Shown: piece after piece, positions 8,530 to 17,752 of the stretch
How positions within the stretch are numbered: position 1 is the first letter of the stretch
Layout of the letters: every line of letters begins with the position of its first letter
Assembly: GCA_943787375.1 (NCBI GenBank)
Contig: CALSME010000006.1
Location: 62,001 to 126,000, forward strand
Direction: 5' to 3'
Length of the DNA: 64,000 bases
DNA from: an uncultured Polaribacter sp.
GTDB lineage: Bacteria > Bacteroidota > Bacteroidia > Flavobacteriales > Flavobacteriaceae
The notes under the pieces: generated by a model
Told to the model about the DNA's origin: nothing
The model's input: the letters and a program-made list of their open reading frames with translations, nothing else
Database searches by the model: none
Made by a program: the position numbers and the translations under genes

Positions 8530-9725
8530 AAAATATTTTATTAATAATACCTTACGCTGGTGTTGGGGGAATTGAACGTTTGGCGTTTACTTTTTATAAA
8601 CATTTTACAAATGCAGGTTATAATGTAAAAGTTGTTAAAATCATAAAATTAGAGACTGATTTATTCAATTTTGGGTCTGATGAATTTTTTTTAAGCCAAA
8701 TAGATTTAAGCAAGATGTCGTCGTTTAAGAGGATGTTGTTTTATTTAGTAGCTCCTTTCCGTTTAAGGAAATTAATCTTAAGAGAAAATATTTCAGACTC
8801 TATTTCTTTTGGCGATATGGCAAATGTGTTTTCTTCTTTAACATTTACTGATGAATTTAAAATTGGTAGTATCCATTCTCTAAAGAGTATTGAGTTATCT
8901 AACAAGAATTTGTTGAATAAAATTTTTAAAATTTCCTATAATACATCATATAAAAATCTAAATAAAATTGTATGTATTAGTAATGCAATAAAAACGGATC
9001 TAATTAATAATTGTAATTTCAAAGATAAGGAAAAACTTAAGGTTATTTATAATCCACATGATATTAATGAGATTGTTTCTAAGAGCAAGGAAATTATACC
9101 CGAAAATGAACAGCACCTCTTTGACAATAAAACAATTGTATTTTTGGGTAGGTTTTCAATTCAAAAAGCGATTTGGCATTTAATTAAAGCTTTTAGTGTA
9201 ATTGAAACAAATAATGTGAACTTAATTTTTATCGGTGATGGAGATGATGCTATCACTAAAACCTTAAAAGATTTAGTTAAAAAGTTATATTTAAATGAAA
9301 ATGTATATTTTTTAGGAAGGAAGTCAAATCCTTACAAGTATCTTGTTAAAGCAGATGTGTTAGCATTATCGTCTTACTGGGAAGGAACACCTAATGTTAT
9401 TGTAGAGGCTATTATATTAAATGTACCAATAGTTTCATCATTTTGCACAGATGGAATAGTAGAGATGATGAGCGTTAAAACGAAAGAGTATCTTGATGGT
9501 TTGATTTATACAGAATCAGGTTTTATTACACCTACTTTATTTAAAGGTGTAATGGAAATTCCTAAAGACGATACTATTATTGAAGAAGAAATTAAATTTT
9601 CGAATGCACTAGATTTTGTTTTGAATTCAAATAAATATAAAGAAATTATGATTGTAAATAAAATAAAACTTTTAGAAAAGTATAAACTTGAGGTTGTCTC
9701 TAATTTATATTTAAAAAATAATTAA
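8526..9725 (+). CDS. Glycosyltransferase family 4 (GT-B fold)
   Basis: A 399-residue GT4-like protein. It begins NILLIIPYAGVGGIERLAF, has the FLGRFSIQKAIWHLIKAF donor-domain strand, and has the E-x7-E motif at Glu286-Glu294 (EGTPNVIVEA), followed by a nucleotide-sugar-binding loop. The gene is extremely AT-rich, more so than the pgl and housekeeping genes downstream, which is usual for horizontally exchanged serotype-specific genes. It overlaps the preceding GT4 by 4 bp and precedes the polymerase by 5 bp. Donor and linkage are unknown. Confidence 0.87.
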   Translation: MKNILLIIPYAGVGGIERLAFTFYKHFTNAGYNVKVVKIIKLETDLFNFGSDEFFLSQIDLSKMSSFKRMLFYLVAPFRLRKLILRENISDSISFGDMANVFSSLTFTDEFKIGSIHSLKSIELSNKNLLNKIFKISYNTSYKNLNKIVCISNAIKTDLINNCNFKDKEKLKVIYNPHDINEIVSKSKEIIPENEQHLFDNKTIVFLGRFSIQKAIWHLIKAFSVIETNNVNLIFIGDGDDAITKTLKDLVKKLYLNENVYFLGRKSNPYKYLVKADVLALSSYWEGTPNVIVEAIILNVPIVSSFCTDGIVEMMSVKTKEYLDGLIYTESGFITPTLFKGVMEIPKDDTIIEEEIKFSNALDFVLNSNKYKEIMIVNKIKLLEKYKLEVVSNLYLKNN

Positions 9726-9730
9726 GGATT

Positions 9731-10822
9731 ATGTTTGATTGGTTGCCTTTAGAGTACTACACTTCAGTGTTTTACAATTCCACCTTAATTCTTGTTTTAA
9801 TAACTTGTTTAAAAATCCTTACAAGTAAATTTACTATTAACGGCAAATCAATTGTAACTTTTAATACCTTGGGTTTAATGTTGATGGTAATATTATATAT
9901 GGGTTTACGCCCTATAAGTGGTCGTTATTTTGGAGATATGCGGACTTATAGTAAACTCTTTGAATATTATGCCTCTGGAGGTGAAATCATAAAATTAAAA
10001 GATTACGGATGGCATCTTTTTATGCAATATTGTAGTGGAGTTATGACGGCCAAATTTTTTTTTCTGCTTTGTGCAATTTTGTATGTGATGCCGCTCTACA
10101 AAGCATGTGACACATGGTTTAAAGATAATAAATATGTTGTTTTTTTAATGTTCATAGCTTCGTTCTCTTTTTGGGCCTATGGCACAAATGGTATCCGTAA
10201 TGGGATTGCAACATCTTTATTTGTGTGGGCGTTCTCTTTAAATAAAAAAAACGTTTTTAAATATGGATTGTTTGTGCTCTCTTTTTTATTTCATTCAAGT
10301 CTCATTATTCCTTTAAGTGCATTTATTTTGACAAGTTTTTATAAAAACCCAAAAACTTATTTCAAAGGATGGTTCATTAGTATTCCGATCTCTTTAGTTT
10401 TGGGAAGTGTAATCGAATCTTTTATTGCTAATTTAGGTATTTTTGATGATGATAGAGTAGAGTATCTAATACAAGGGAATATTAATAATGATTCTTTTGC
10501 ATATACTGGTTTTCGATGGGATTTTTTGGTTTATAGTGCTTTTGCCGTTTATGCAGGGTATTATTTTATAATTAGAAAAAAATTTAAAGACGTTTTTTAT
10601 ATTCAGCTATTCAACTTGTATTTAACCGTTAATGCCTTTTGGATATTGATAATTAGAGCTAATTTTTCCAATCGTTTTGCCTACTTATCATGGTTTTTGA
10701 TGGCAGTTGTCATATTTTATCCTTTTTTTAAACAACGATTTTTTAAAAACCAACAAAAATTTTTGATCTATACCATGTTGGGGTATTTTGGCTTTAGTTA
10801 CTTTATGTTTCTAATAAAATAA
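9731..10822 (+). CDS. wzy: EpsG/Wzy-like polysaccharide polymerase
   Basis: A 363-residue integral membrane protein with roughly ten predicted spans and the pattern of the EpsG family: an early GLRPISGRYFGDMRTY loop, an FWAYGTNGIRNGIATSLFVWAF span after a periplasmic loop, and FHSSLIIPL. Such proteins polymerise undecaprenyl-linked repeat units in the periplasm. It is the only polymerase candidate in the locus and lies between glycosyltransferase genes, as expected for wzy. Sequence conservation in this group is weak, so the assignment rests on topology, the EpsG-like motifs and context. Confidence 0.8.
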   Translation: MFDWLPLEYYTSVFYNSTLILVLITCLKILTSKFTINGKSIVTFNTLGLMLMVILYMGLRPISGRYFGDMRTYSKLFEYYASGGEIIKLKDYGWHLFMQYCSGVMTAKFFFLLCAILYVMPLYKACDTWFKDNKYVVFLMFIASFSFWAYGTNGIRNGIATSLFVWAFSLNKKNVFKYGLFVLSFLFHSSLIIPLSAFILTSFYKNPKTYFKGWFISIPISLVLGSVIESFIANLGIFDDDRVEYLIQGNINNDSFAYTGFRWDFLVYSAFAVYAGYYFIIRKKFKDVFYIQLFNLYLTVNAFWILIIRANFSNRFAYLSWFLMAVVIFYPFFKQRFFKNQQKFLIYTMLGYFGFSYFMFLIK

Positions 10823-10827
10823 TAAAT

Positions 10828-11709
10828 ATGAAAAAAATTACAGTATTTACACCTACTTTCAATAGAGCTTATTGTTTACATCAGCTTTATGATAGTTTAT
10901 GCAAACAGTCATCTCAAGATTTTAAATGGTTGATTATTGATGATGGTTCTACTGATGGAACAAGAGAGTTGATAAGTACTTGGGTTTTGGAGGGGGTAAT
11001 AGAAATTCAATATCATTTTAAAGAAAATGGAGGGATGCATACTGGGCACAATTCAGCTTACGAATTAATTGAGACGGAATTGAATGTCTGCATCGATTCA
11101 GATGATTTTATGACATTGGATGCCGTAGAGAAAATTGTTTCATTTTGGAAATTGAATAAGGATAAAAATTATGCTGGGGATTATAGGTTTGGATATTTAT
11201 AAAAATGGGAATATCGTTTCTAATCGAAAATTTCCAACAAATATAAAAGCAGGTAAATACTCTCAGTTATATGGTAAATATGGGTTAAAAGGTGATATTA
11301 AATTTATTTATGTTACGGAGATTGTGAAAAAGTACCCAAAATACCCAGTGTATGAAGATGAGAAATTTGTGCCTTTGGGATATAAATATATGTTAATTGA
11401 CGAGAGGTATGATCTTTTGTATTTAAACGAACCAATCTGTGTCGTAGAGTACCTTCCAGATGGCTCTACTAAAAACATAATTAAGCAATATTTTTAAAAA
11501 CCCAAAAGGGTTTTTGTATGAAAGAAATATACGTTTAAAAAAATCTTTTACTTTCATAGAAAGATTCAAAAATGCAGTTCATTATGTTTCTACTTCATTA
11601 ATTACTTAAAAAGGTATCTCTTGTAGGGAAAAGTTCGAGTGTATTTCTTACAGTTCTTGCTATTCCGTTTGGAATCACGCTTTATTTTTACTTAAAACTT
11701 AAAAGATGA
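10828..11709 (+). pseudogene. Glycosyltransferase family 2 gene with three +1 frameshifts
   Basis: One GT2 gene is spread over three frames. Frame one encodes the GT-A start (TVFTPTFNRAYCL, IIDDGSTDGT, CIDSDDFM) up to NYAG. An extra G in the G4 run at 11176-11179 moves the reading to the frame of IIGLDIYKNGNIV and FVPLGYKYMLID. A second shift in the T5A5 run at 11491-11500 leads to NPKGFLYERNIRLKKSF. A third, between about 11598 and 11606, leads to LVGKSSSVFLTVLAIPFG. Three single insertions restore a length of 292 codons, and the restored frame ends with TGA at 11707-11709, overlapping the next ATG by 4 bp as its neighbours do. The stop-start coupling shows that this was one gene. It is either inactivated or affected by assembly errors. 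Confidence 0.85.
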
Positions 11710-12278
11710 CAGGAAGAGAAAAGTTTCAAAAATTTAGAGTGTTTGTAGCTATTTTAATCAAAGTAAATAGCTTTTTTCCGAGATCCTTTAATCGCTATTT
11801 ATTTTCGTTTTTCAGAAATACAATAGGTCAAATAGGTTTGTTGATAAGATATGTCTTAGTCAAAAATTTGAGTGAATCTTGTGGTGAAAATGTTTCAATT
11901 CATCCAGGTGTTTACCTGTTTCATTTAAATAAGGTGTGTTTTGGAGATAACATTAGTATTCATCCAATGTGTTATATTGAAGGTGCGGGCGGTCTCATGA
12001 TCAAAAGCAACGTGTCTATTGCCCATTCTGTATCAATATTAACAACAAATCATTCTTGGGGTGATTTAAACACACCTATCAAATACAACCCTGAAACATT
12101 TGAGAAGGTTGTTATTGATGATGATGTTTGGATAGGCTGTGGGAGTAGAATTCTTTCGGGAGTAACAATTAATAAGAGATCAATTGTTGCTGCAGGTGCT
12201 GTCGTGAATAAAGACGTGATGACGAACTCAATTTATGGTGGAATTCCTGCAAAACTAATTAAAAAATTAGATGCTTAA
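11706..12278 (+). CDS. Hexapeptide-repeat acyltransferase (WbbJ/maltose-acetyltransferase type)
   Basis: A 190-residue left-handed beta-helix acyltransferase of the colanic-acid/maltose acetyltransferase group. Hexapeptide turns run from about residue 60 (ENVSIHPGVYLF) to 185. The catalytic histidine is at about 116 in TTNHSWGD, and the C-terminal IYGGIPAKLIKK closes the coil. The N-terminal 55 residues include a basic amphipathic/hydrophobic stretch that may touch the membrane. It probably O-acetylates a sugar of the repeat unit with acetyl-CoA. The start ATG lies in the ATGA overlap with the broken GT2 gene, and its end overlaps the following GT4 gene by 8 bp. Confidence 0.87.
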   Translation: MTGREKFQKFRVFVAILIKVNSFFPRSFNRYLFSFFRNTIGQIGLLIRYVLVKNLSESCGENVSIHPGVYLFHLNKVCFGDNISIHPMCYIEGAGGLMIKSNVSIAHSVSILTTNHSWGDLNTPIKYNPETFEKVVIDDDVWIGCGSRILSGVTINKRSIVAAGAVVNKDVMTNSIYGGIPAKLIKKLDA

Positions 12279-13431
12279 ACAAAAACTCATCCGCATCACT
12301 ACCGTGCCCATATCTTTAGACAAACTGATTGAAGGCCAACTAGCTTTCATGAAAGCTTATTATGAGGTTATAGCAGTCAGTTCTAGAGGTAAAACCTTAG
12401 AAAAAGTAGGGGTTAAAGAAGGAGTGCAGGTTGTTCCAATAGAAATGACACGTAAAATTACGCCATTTCAAGATTTGAAATCGGTGTGGGAGTTGTATCA
12501 ATTTCTTAAAAACGAAAAACCACAAATTGTACATACTCATACACCTAAAGCAGGAATTGTTGGAATGTTGGCATCTTATTTAGCAAGAGTTCCTAATAGA
12601 CTACATACTGTTGCAGGCTTACCTCTATTAGAGGCAAAAGGGATAAAAAGAAAAATTTTAAATTTTGTAGAAAAATTAACCTATAGTTGTGCAACAAAAG
12701 TGTATCCTAATTCACATGGATTAGAAAACATTATTCTTCATAATAAATTTATAAATAAGCAAAAATTAAAAGTAATAGCAAACGGGAGTTCTAACGGAAT
12801 AGATACAGCGTATTTTAATCCAGATTTATTTTCAGAGGAAAAGAAACAAATTTTAAAAGACAGTTTGAAAATTCAAAAAGAGGATTTTGTATTTATATTT
12901 GTAGGACGTATTGTTGGAGACAAAGGAATTCATGAACTGATACGTGCTTTTAGCAAACTATCAAAAGAAAACAAACAAATAAAACTATTACTAGTGGGGT
13001 CTTTTGAAGATGAACTAGATCCAGTTCATGAAAAAACAAAAAAGTGTATTAATAACCATGATCAAATAATCCATGTAGGTTTTCAAAATGATGTGCGTCT
13101 TTATTTTGCTATTTCCAATGCACTCGTTTTTCCTAGCTATCGAGAAGGGTTTCCCAATGTTGTGATGCAAGCAGGAGCCATGGGATTGCCAAGTATTGTA
13201 AGTAATATCAATGGCTGTAATGAAATCATAAAAGAAGGAATAAACGGTGTTGTTATCCCCGTGAAAAACAGCCAAGCAATTTATACTGCCATGTGCGAAC
13301 TAATTGAAAACAAAGAGTATTGTAGACAGTTAGAAGAAAACGCAAGAGCAATAATTGTAAATAATTACGAACAAAAAGTAGTTTGGCAAGCATTATTGGA
13401 GGAATATAAATCATTAGAAAAAAATGTATAA
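12271..13431 (+). CDS. Glycosyltransferase family 4, PglA-like
   Basis: A 386-residue GT4 protein of the type that follows PglC in many Bacteroidota loci and is thought to add the second sugar to undecaprenyl-diphospho-diNAcBac. The acceptor domain has [18 protein letters not shown] and the GLPLLEAKG loop; the donor domain has [14 protein letters not shown]. The usual E-x7-E site reads Glu292...Gln300 ([14 protein letters not shown]), so the second glutamate is replaced. I believe this occurs widely in this subgroup but could not check. It overlaps both neighbours by 8 bp, forming a tightly coupled run with pglC and pglD. Confidence 0.87.
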   Translation: MLKQKLIRITTVPISLDKLIEGQLAFMKAYYEVIAVSSRGKTLEKVGVKEGVQVVPIEMTRKITPFQDLKSVWELYQFLKNEKPQIVHTHTPKAGIVGMLASYLARVPNRLHTVAGLPLLEAKGIKRKILNFVEKLTYSCATKVYPNSHGLENIILHNKFINKQKLKVIANGSSNGIDTAYFNPDLFSEEKKQILKDSLKIQKEDFVFIFVGRIVGDKGIHELIRAFSKLSKENKQIKLLLVGSFEDELDPVHEKTKKCINNHDQIIHVGFQNDVRLYFAISNALVFPSYREGFPNVVMQAGAMGLPSIVSNINGCNEIIKEGINGVVIPVKNSQAIYTAMCELIENKEYCRQLEENARAIIVNNYEQKVVWQALLEEYKSLEKNV

Positions 13432-14029
13432 AGGTTTTTTTAAACGTATCATCGACCTACAAATAGCAGTCATCGGATTGTTAATATTAAGTCCCATTTT
13501 CATGATTGTCTTACTATTGCTACTGATTAACAACAATGGAAAACCTTTCTTTTTTCAGAAAAGACCAGGGAAAGACGAAAAGATTTTTAAAGTGATCAAG
13601 TTCAAAACCATGAACGATAAGAAAGATGAAAAAGGAATGTTATTGGCAGATGCACAACGTTTGACAAGTTTAGGTGAATTTATAAGGAAAACATCCCTAG
13701 ATGAAATACCGCAGTTGTTCAATGTCTTAAAAGGTGATATGAGTCTCATTGGACCAAGACCGTTATTGCCAGAATACTTATCTTTGTATAACGAAGAACA
13801 ACAAAAAAGACATTCTGTAAAACCAGGAATTACAGGTTGGGCACAAATAAATGGTAGAAATGCAATCAGTTGGGAGCAAAAATTCGAATACGACGTTTGG
13901 TATGTTAAAAGAGTTTCCTTTTTATTGGATTTTAAAATATTTTTTAGAACCTTTTTAAAAGTTTTTAGAACAGAAGGAATAAATACGGACAATCAAGCAA
14001 CAACTACAAAATTTAAAGGGAATGGATAA
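13424..14029 (+). CDS. pglC: Initiating phosphoglycosyl transferase, PglC-like
   Basis: A 201-residue monotopic phosphoglycosyl transferase that would move phospho-N,N'-diacetylbacillosamine from UDP to undecaprenyl phosphate, starting each repeat unit. One re-entrant hydrophobic helix (residues about 10-33) precedes the catalytic core. Visible motifs are FKTMND, the Asp93-Glu94 dyad in SLDEIPQL, the [10 protein letters not shown] loop, and [13 protein letters not shown] near the C-terminus. Its short length matches PglC rather than the long WbaP/WcaJ type with extra membrane spans. It overlaps the GT4 gene and pglD by 8 bp each. Confidence 0.92.
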   Translation: MYKGFFKRIIDLQIAVIGLLILSPIFMIVLLLLLINNNGKPFFFQKRPGKDEKIFKVIKFKTMNDKKDEKGMLLADAQRLTSLGEFIRKTSLDEIPQLFNVLKGDMSLIGPRPLLPEYLSLYNEEQQKRHSVKPGITGWAQINGRNAISWEQKFEYDVWYVKRVSFLLDFKIFFRTFLKVFRTEGINTDNQATTTKFKGNG

Positions 14030-14627
14030 TCTTTATTTATTTGGCGCAAGCGGACATGGAAAAGTAATAAAAGAAGTTTTAGAAACTGAAGGGCAGTCTA
14101 TAACCGCTTTTATTGACGACCACCCTAGAACGGAAACATTCCTTGGTGTTCCTGTTATAAAATCAGAAAAAGCGCAAAAACTTTTGTCCGAAAAAGTCCT
14201 TGTAACTATTGGAGATAATCGGACAAGAAAAAAAGTTTGTACACAAATAAAAAGTCGTTTTATAACTGCAATTCATAAATCAACAATCGTTTCTAATTCA
14301 TCGAGTATTGATATTGGAACCGCTGTTATGGCAGGTGCAGTAATCAATGCTGCAACAAGAATAGGAAAGCATTGCATCATAAATACAAGTGCTGTTATTG
14401 AACACGATTGTATCATTGAAGATTATGTTCACGTATCCCCAAATGCAACAATAACAGGAGGCGTTTCTATTGGAGAAGGAACTCACATTGGAGCAGGTGC
14501 GATTGTAATTCCGAATATTACAATTGGTAAATGGGCAACCATTGGAGCTGGATGTGTTGTTTTAGAAGACGTTCCTGATGGTACCGTTGTTGTTGGGAAC
14601 CCAGGAAAAATTAAAAAGTACAATTGA
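14022..14627 (+). CDS. pglD: UDP-4-amino-sugar N-acetyltransferase, PglD-like
   Basis: A 201-residue acetyltransferase with an N-terminal Rossmann-like sugar-nucleotide domain ([18 protein letters not shown]) followed by a left-handed beta-helix from about residue 95. The likely catalytic histidine is His128 in [15 protein letters not shown], and the helix closes with [12 protein letters not shown]. PglD acetylates the 4-amino group made by PglE to give UDP-diNAcBac, and pglE follows 10 bp later. It overlaps pglC by 8 bp. Length and domain order match the NeuD/PglD family well. Confidence 0.92.
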   Translation: MDNLYLFGASGHGKVIKEVLETEGQSITAFIDDHPRTETFLGVPVIKSEKAQKLLSEKVLVTIGDNRTRKKVCTQIKSRFITAIHKSTIVSNSSSIDIGTAVMAGAVINAATRIGKHCIINTSAVIEHDCIIEDYVHVSPNATITGGVSIGEGTHIGAGAIVIPNITIGKWATIGAGCVVLEDVPDGTVVVGNPGKIKKYN

Positions 14628-14637
14628 AAAGAAAAAG

Positions 14638-15768
14638 ATGAATTCAAAAATATGGTTATCCTCTCCGCATATGGGAGGAAATGAAATGAAATATGTGCAA
14701 GAAGCGTATGATACCAACTGGGTAGCACCATTAGGCCCCAATGTAACCGGTTTTGAGCAGGATTTAAAAAGCTATCTAAATTCAGAAAACCAAGTTGCAG
14801 CATTAAGTTCTGGGACAGCAGCAATCCATTTAGCATTAATTCTTTCTGGTGTTATTGCTGGTGATGAAGTTCTTTGCCAAAGCATGACTTTTTCTGCGTC
14901 TGCAAATCCGATTGCCTATCAAGGAGCAACCCCTATTTTTGTAGATAGTGAATTAGACACTTGGAATATGTGTCCAAACTATTTAGAAGAAGCAATTAAA
15001 GATAGAATAGCAAAAGGAAAAAAACCAAAAGCAATCATTGTTGTGCATTTGTATGGAATGCCTGCAAAAATAGATCAATTATTAGCAATCGCAAAAAAAT
15101 ATGAAATTGCTTTAATAGAAGATGCAGCAGAAGCTCTAGGCGCTACATACAAAGGACAGAAGTGTGGAACCTTTGGAGATTTTGGAATTTTATCATTTAA
15201 TGGAAATAAAATCATAACTACTTCTGGCGGAGGTGCGCTTATTTGCAAAACCGAAGCGGGTAAAAACAAAGCAATTTATCTAGCAACACAAGCAAGAGAC
15301 CATGCGGTACATTACCAGCATTCAGAAATTGGGTATAACTACCGTATGAGCAATATTTTAGCAGGAATTGGTCGCGGTCAAATGGAAGTATTAGACAAGC
15401 ATATCGGGCACCGAAGAGCGAACAATCAGTTTTATAAAGACCTATTTAAAAATACAGCAGGAATCACCGTTTTTCAGGAATCAAACACAGATTTTTATTC
15501 GAACCACTGGTTGAGCGCCATAACGATCGATGAGAGTAGAACAGGTTTTTCTAGAGAAAAACTCAGGGAGGCATTGTTGAAAGAAAATATCGAGTCAAGA
15601 CCACTTTGGAAACCAATGCATTTACAACCTGTTTTTAAAGATGCTCCGTTTTATGGAGAAAAAGTAAGTGAGCAATTATTTGAAAAAGGCTTGTGTCTCC
15701 CATCCGGCTCTAACCTCTCTAAAAATGATCTCGAAAGAATCTCAAAAACGATACATATTTTTTTGTAA
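14638..15768 (+). CDS. pglE: UDP-4-keto-sugar aminotransferase, PglE-like
   Basis: A DegT/DnrJ/EryC1-type PLP aminotransferase of 376 residues that would use glutamate to aminate UDP-4-keto-6-deoxy-GlcNAc. The start chosen is ATG 14638 (NSKIWLSSPHMGG), which matches the family start; an in-frame ATG 60 bp upstream lies inside pglD and would add an unconserved stretch. The segment ALSSGTAAIHLAL binds PLP phosphate, VHLYGMPAK and EDAAEALGA hold the ring-binding aspartate region, and the PLP lysine is Lys191 in SFNGNK. It sits between pglD and pglF, so three successive steps of the diNAcBac pathway are adjacent. Confidence 0.93.
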   Translation: MNSKIWLSSPHMGGNEMKYVQEAYDTNWVAPLGPNVTGFEQDLKSYLNSENQVAALSSGTAAIHLALILSGVIAGDEVLCQSMTFSASANPIAYQGATPIFVDSELDTWNMCPNYLEEAIKDRIAKGKKPKAIIVVHLYGMPAKIDQLLAIAKKYEIALIEDAAEALGATYKGQKCGTFGDFGILSFNGNKIITTSGGGALICKTEAGKNKAIYLATQARDHAVHYQHSEIGYNYRMSNILAGIGRGQMEVLDKHIGHRRANNQFYKDLFKNTAGITVFQESNTDFYSNHWLSAITIDESRTGFSREKLREALLKENIESRPLWKPMHLQPVFKDAPFYGEKVSEQLFEKGLCLPSGSNLSKNDLERISKTIHIFL

Positions 15769-15802
15769 TTTAGCACTCATTATAACAACGTAATAAACAA
15801 TA

Positions 15803-17716
15803 ATGATAAAAATATTTTTTTTAAAATTTCTAAATAAATATGCTTCTCGATGGGTAGTACTGTTTGTAGATGTATTTTTAATGTGTATAGGTTTCATATT
15901 TGCCTATACAATACGGTTTAATATTAGTTTTGATTTTGAAACGACCAATTTGTTTCATCAAATACCTCTTGTAGTCATTGCTTCTTTATTTAGTTTTTTA
16001 CTAGTGGGGTCTTATAAAGGAATTATTAGGCACACTGGAACAAAAGATGTAATTAACGTTTTTATAGGCGTGAGTATTTTTAGTTTTGTGATTACTGTTA
16101 CCGTTGTATTCAACCAACTTTTTGATCTTTTTCCACCTTTTACAGTTCCAAAAGGAATCATACTGATTCATTATTTAGTCTCTATCTTTTTATTAATCAT
16201 TAGTAGATACATTTTTAAATCATTTTTTGAAATTGTCTATACTCAGTTAGATGCCATTAAAGTCGTTTTAATTTATGGAGCTGGAGATTCTGGAATCATT
16301 ACCTATGGAGCACTCAACAGAGAAAGAAATAATAATTACGATATTATTGGTTTTATAGATGACGATCCAAACAAAGTAAACAAAAAAATAGATCGTGTTA
16401 AAATTTATAAACCTTCACGAATCACCAAAGAATTTATCCATAAAAATGATATTGATGAGGTAATTATTTCAATTCAAAATATAAAGCCCAATGTTTTACT
16501 TGATATTTCAGAGAACTTAATACAATTAGGTGTTAAAGTTAAAATAGTGCCCCCTTTATCAAAATGGATTAACGGAGACTTACAAGCAAATCAAATTAAA
16601 CAGATTGATATTGATGATTTGTTAGGAAGGCAACAAATTGTAATTGACAATCCAATTGTAAAAAGAGAAGTGGACAATAAAGTGGTCTTTGTTACTGGTG
16701 CTGCAGGTTCTATTGGAAGTGAAATTTCAAAGCAATTAGCGACATACAATTTAAAGTTATTAGTACTCATCGATCAAGCTGAATCGCCATTGTATGATTT
16801 ACAACAAGCATTACTGCAAGAATCTGACAAAGACTTCAAAGCAATTGTTGCAGATGTCAGAGATGAGAAAAGGATGCGTGAAATTTTTGAGACCTATTCA
16901 CCTGAGATTGTTTTTCATGCTGCAGCCTACAAACATGTTCCGTTGATGGAAAAAAGCCCTTATGAAGCTGTAAAAATTAATATTTCAGGCACAAAAAACA
17001 TAGCAGACCTTTCCGTAGAATTTGAAGTGGGTCGTTTTGTGATGATTTCTACAGATAAAGCCGTAAACCCAACAAACGTTATGGGTGCAACAAAAAGAGT
17101 TGCAGAAATGTACATCAGTTGTTTGAGTAAGGAAAATAACAAGACAAAATTTACTACGACACGTTTTGGAAATGTTTTAGGTTCCAACGGGTCAGTGATT
17201 CCGTTATTTAAAAAGCAAATAGAAAAAGGCGGTCCCTTAACACTAACGCACAAAGACATCACAAGATATTTCATGACCATCCCAGAGGCTTGTAGATTGG
17301 TTTTAGAAGCCGGTACTATGGGAGAAGGTGGTGAAATTTATATTTTTGACATGGGAAAATCGGTAAAGATTTTTGACATGGCAAAAAGAATTATTACATT
17401 GTCAGGCTTGAGATATCCTGAAGATATCGACATTACAATTACAGGTTTAAGACCTGGAGAAAAATTATTTGAAGAATTGTTGGCAAATGGGGAAGATACC
17501 GTCAAAACCTATCACGAAAAAATTATGATTGCCAAGGTCACCGAATTTAATACAACCACAATTAAAAGTGAAATAGAATATATTTCCAATAACAATCATA
17601 CCCATAATAATGAGTCGATCGTTTCGTTATTGAAATCGGTAGTACCCGAGTATATTTCTAATAATTCAAAATTTGAAAAATTAGATAAATTAGATAAAGA
17701 GTTAGCTAAGGGGTAA
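15803..17716 (+). CDS. pglF: UDP-GlcNAc 4,6-dehydratase, PglF/WbpM/CapD-like
   Basis: A 637-residue membrane-anchored dehydratase that makes UDP-4-keto-6-deoxy-GlcNAc, the first step to diNAcBac. Four predicted membrane spans occupy residues about 15-135. A CoA-binding-like Rossmann domain follows (LIYGAGDSGIITY), then the catalytic extended SDR domain with TGAAGSIGSE at about 298-307 and MGATKR at 427-432, where lysine replaces the usual SDR arrangement in this family. The stop is 36 bp before wza. Its product is the substrate expected by the neighbouring pglE. Confidence 0.93.
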   Translation: MIKIFFLKFLNKYASRWVVLFVDVFLMCIGFIFAYTIRFNISFDFETTNLFHQIPLVVIASLFSFLLVGSYKGIIRHTGTKDVINVFIGVSIFSFVITVTVVFNQLFDLFPPFTVPKGIILIHYLVSIFLLIISRYIFKSFFEIVYTQLDAIKVVLIYGAGDSGIITYGALNRERNNNYDIIGFIDDDPNKVNKKIDRVKIYKPSRITKEFIHKNDIDEVIISIQNIKPNVLLDISENLIQLGVKVKIVPPLSKWINGDLQANQIKQIDIDDLLGRQQIVIDNPIVKREVDNKVVFVTGAAGSIGSEISKQLATYNLKLLVLIDQAESPLYDLQQALLQESDKDFKAIVADVRDEKRMREIFETYSPEIVFHAAAYKHVPLMEKSPYEAVKINISGTKNIADLSVEFEVGRFVMISTDKAVNPTNVMGATKRVAEMYISCLSKENNKTKFTTTRFGNVLGSNGSVIPLFKKQIEKGGPLTLTHKDITRYFMTIPEACRLVLEAGTMGEGGEIYIFDMGKSVKIFDMAKRIITLSGLRYPEDIDITITGLRPGEKLFEELLANGEDTVKTYHEKIMIAKVTEFNTTTIKSEIEYISNNNHTHNNESIVSLLKSVVPEYISNNSKFEKLDKLDKELAKG

Positions 17717-17725
17717 TATTTATAG

Positions 17726-17733
17726 TATTTTCG
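17726..17733 (+). promoter_or_regulatory. Possible -7 box of the wza promoter
   Basis: TATTTTCG lies 19 bases before the wza start and just behind pglF. It resembles the Bacteroidota -7 consensus TAnnTTTG with one mismatch. No clear -33 TTTG was found. It could start a separate wza-wzc transcript inside the locus. Confidence 0.3.
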
Positions 17734-17752
17734 CAAAAAAAAGAGGATTTTT

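Noticed and set aside
10828..11497. Two separate small genes for the GT2 region
   Set aside because: The pieces are consecutive parts of one GT2 protein, and the rest of that protein continues to 11709 in two further frames.
13555..13992. A 145-codon antisense frame in pglC
   Set aside because: It mirrors conserved PglC codons and has no recognisable domain or promoter box.
14578..14637. An upstream in-frame start for pglE
   Set aside because: It would add 20 residues that overlap pglD and do not match the aminotransferase family start.
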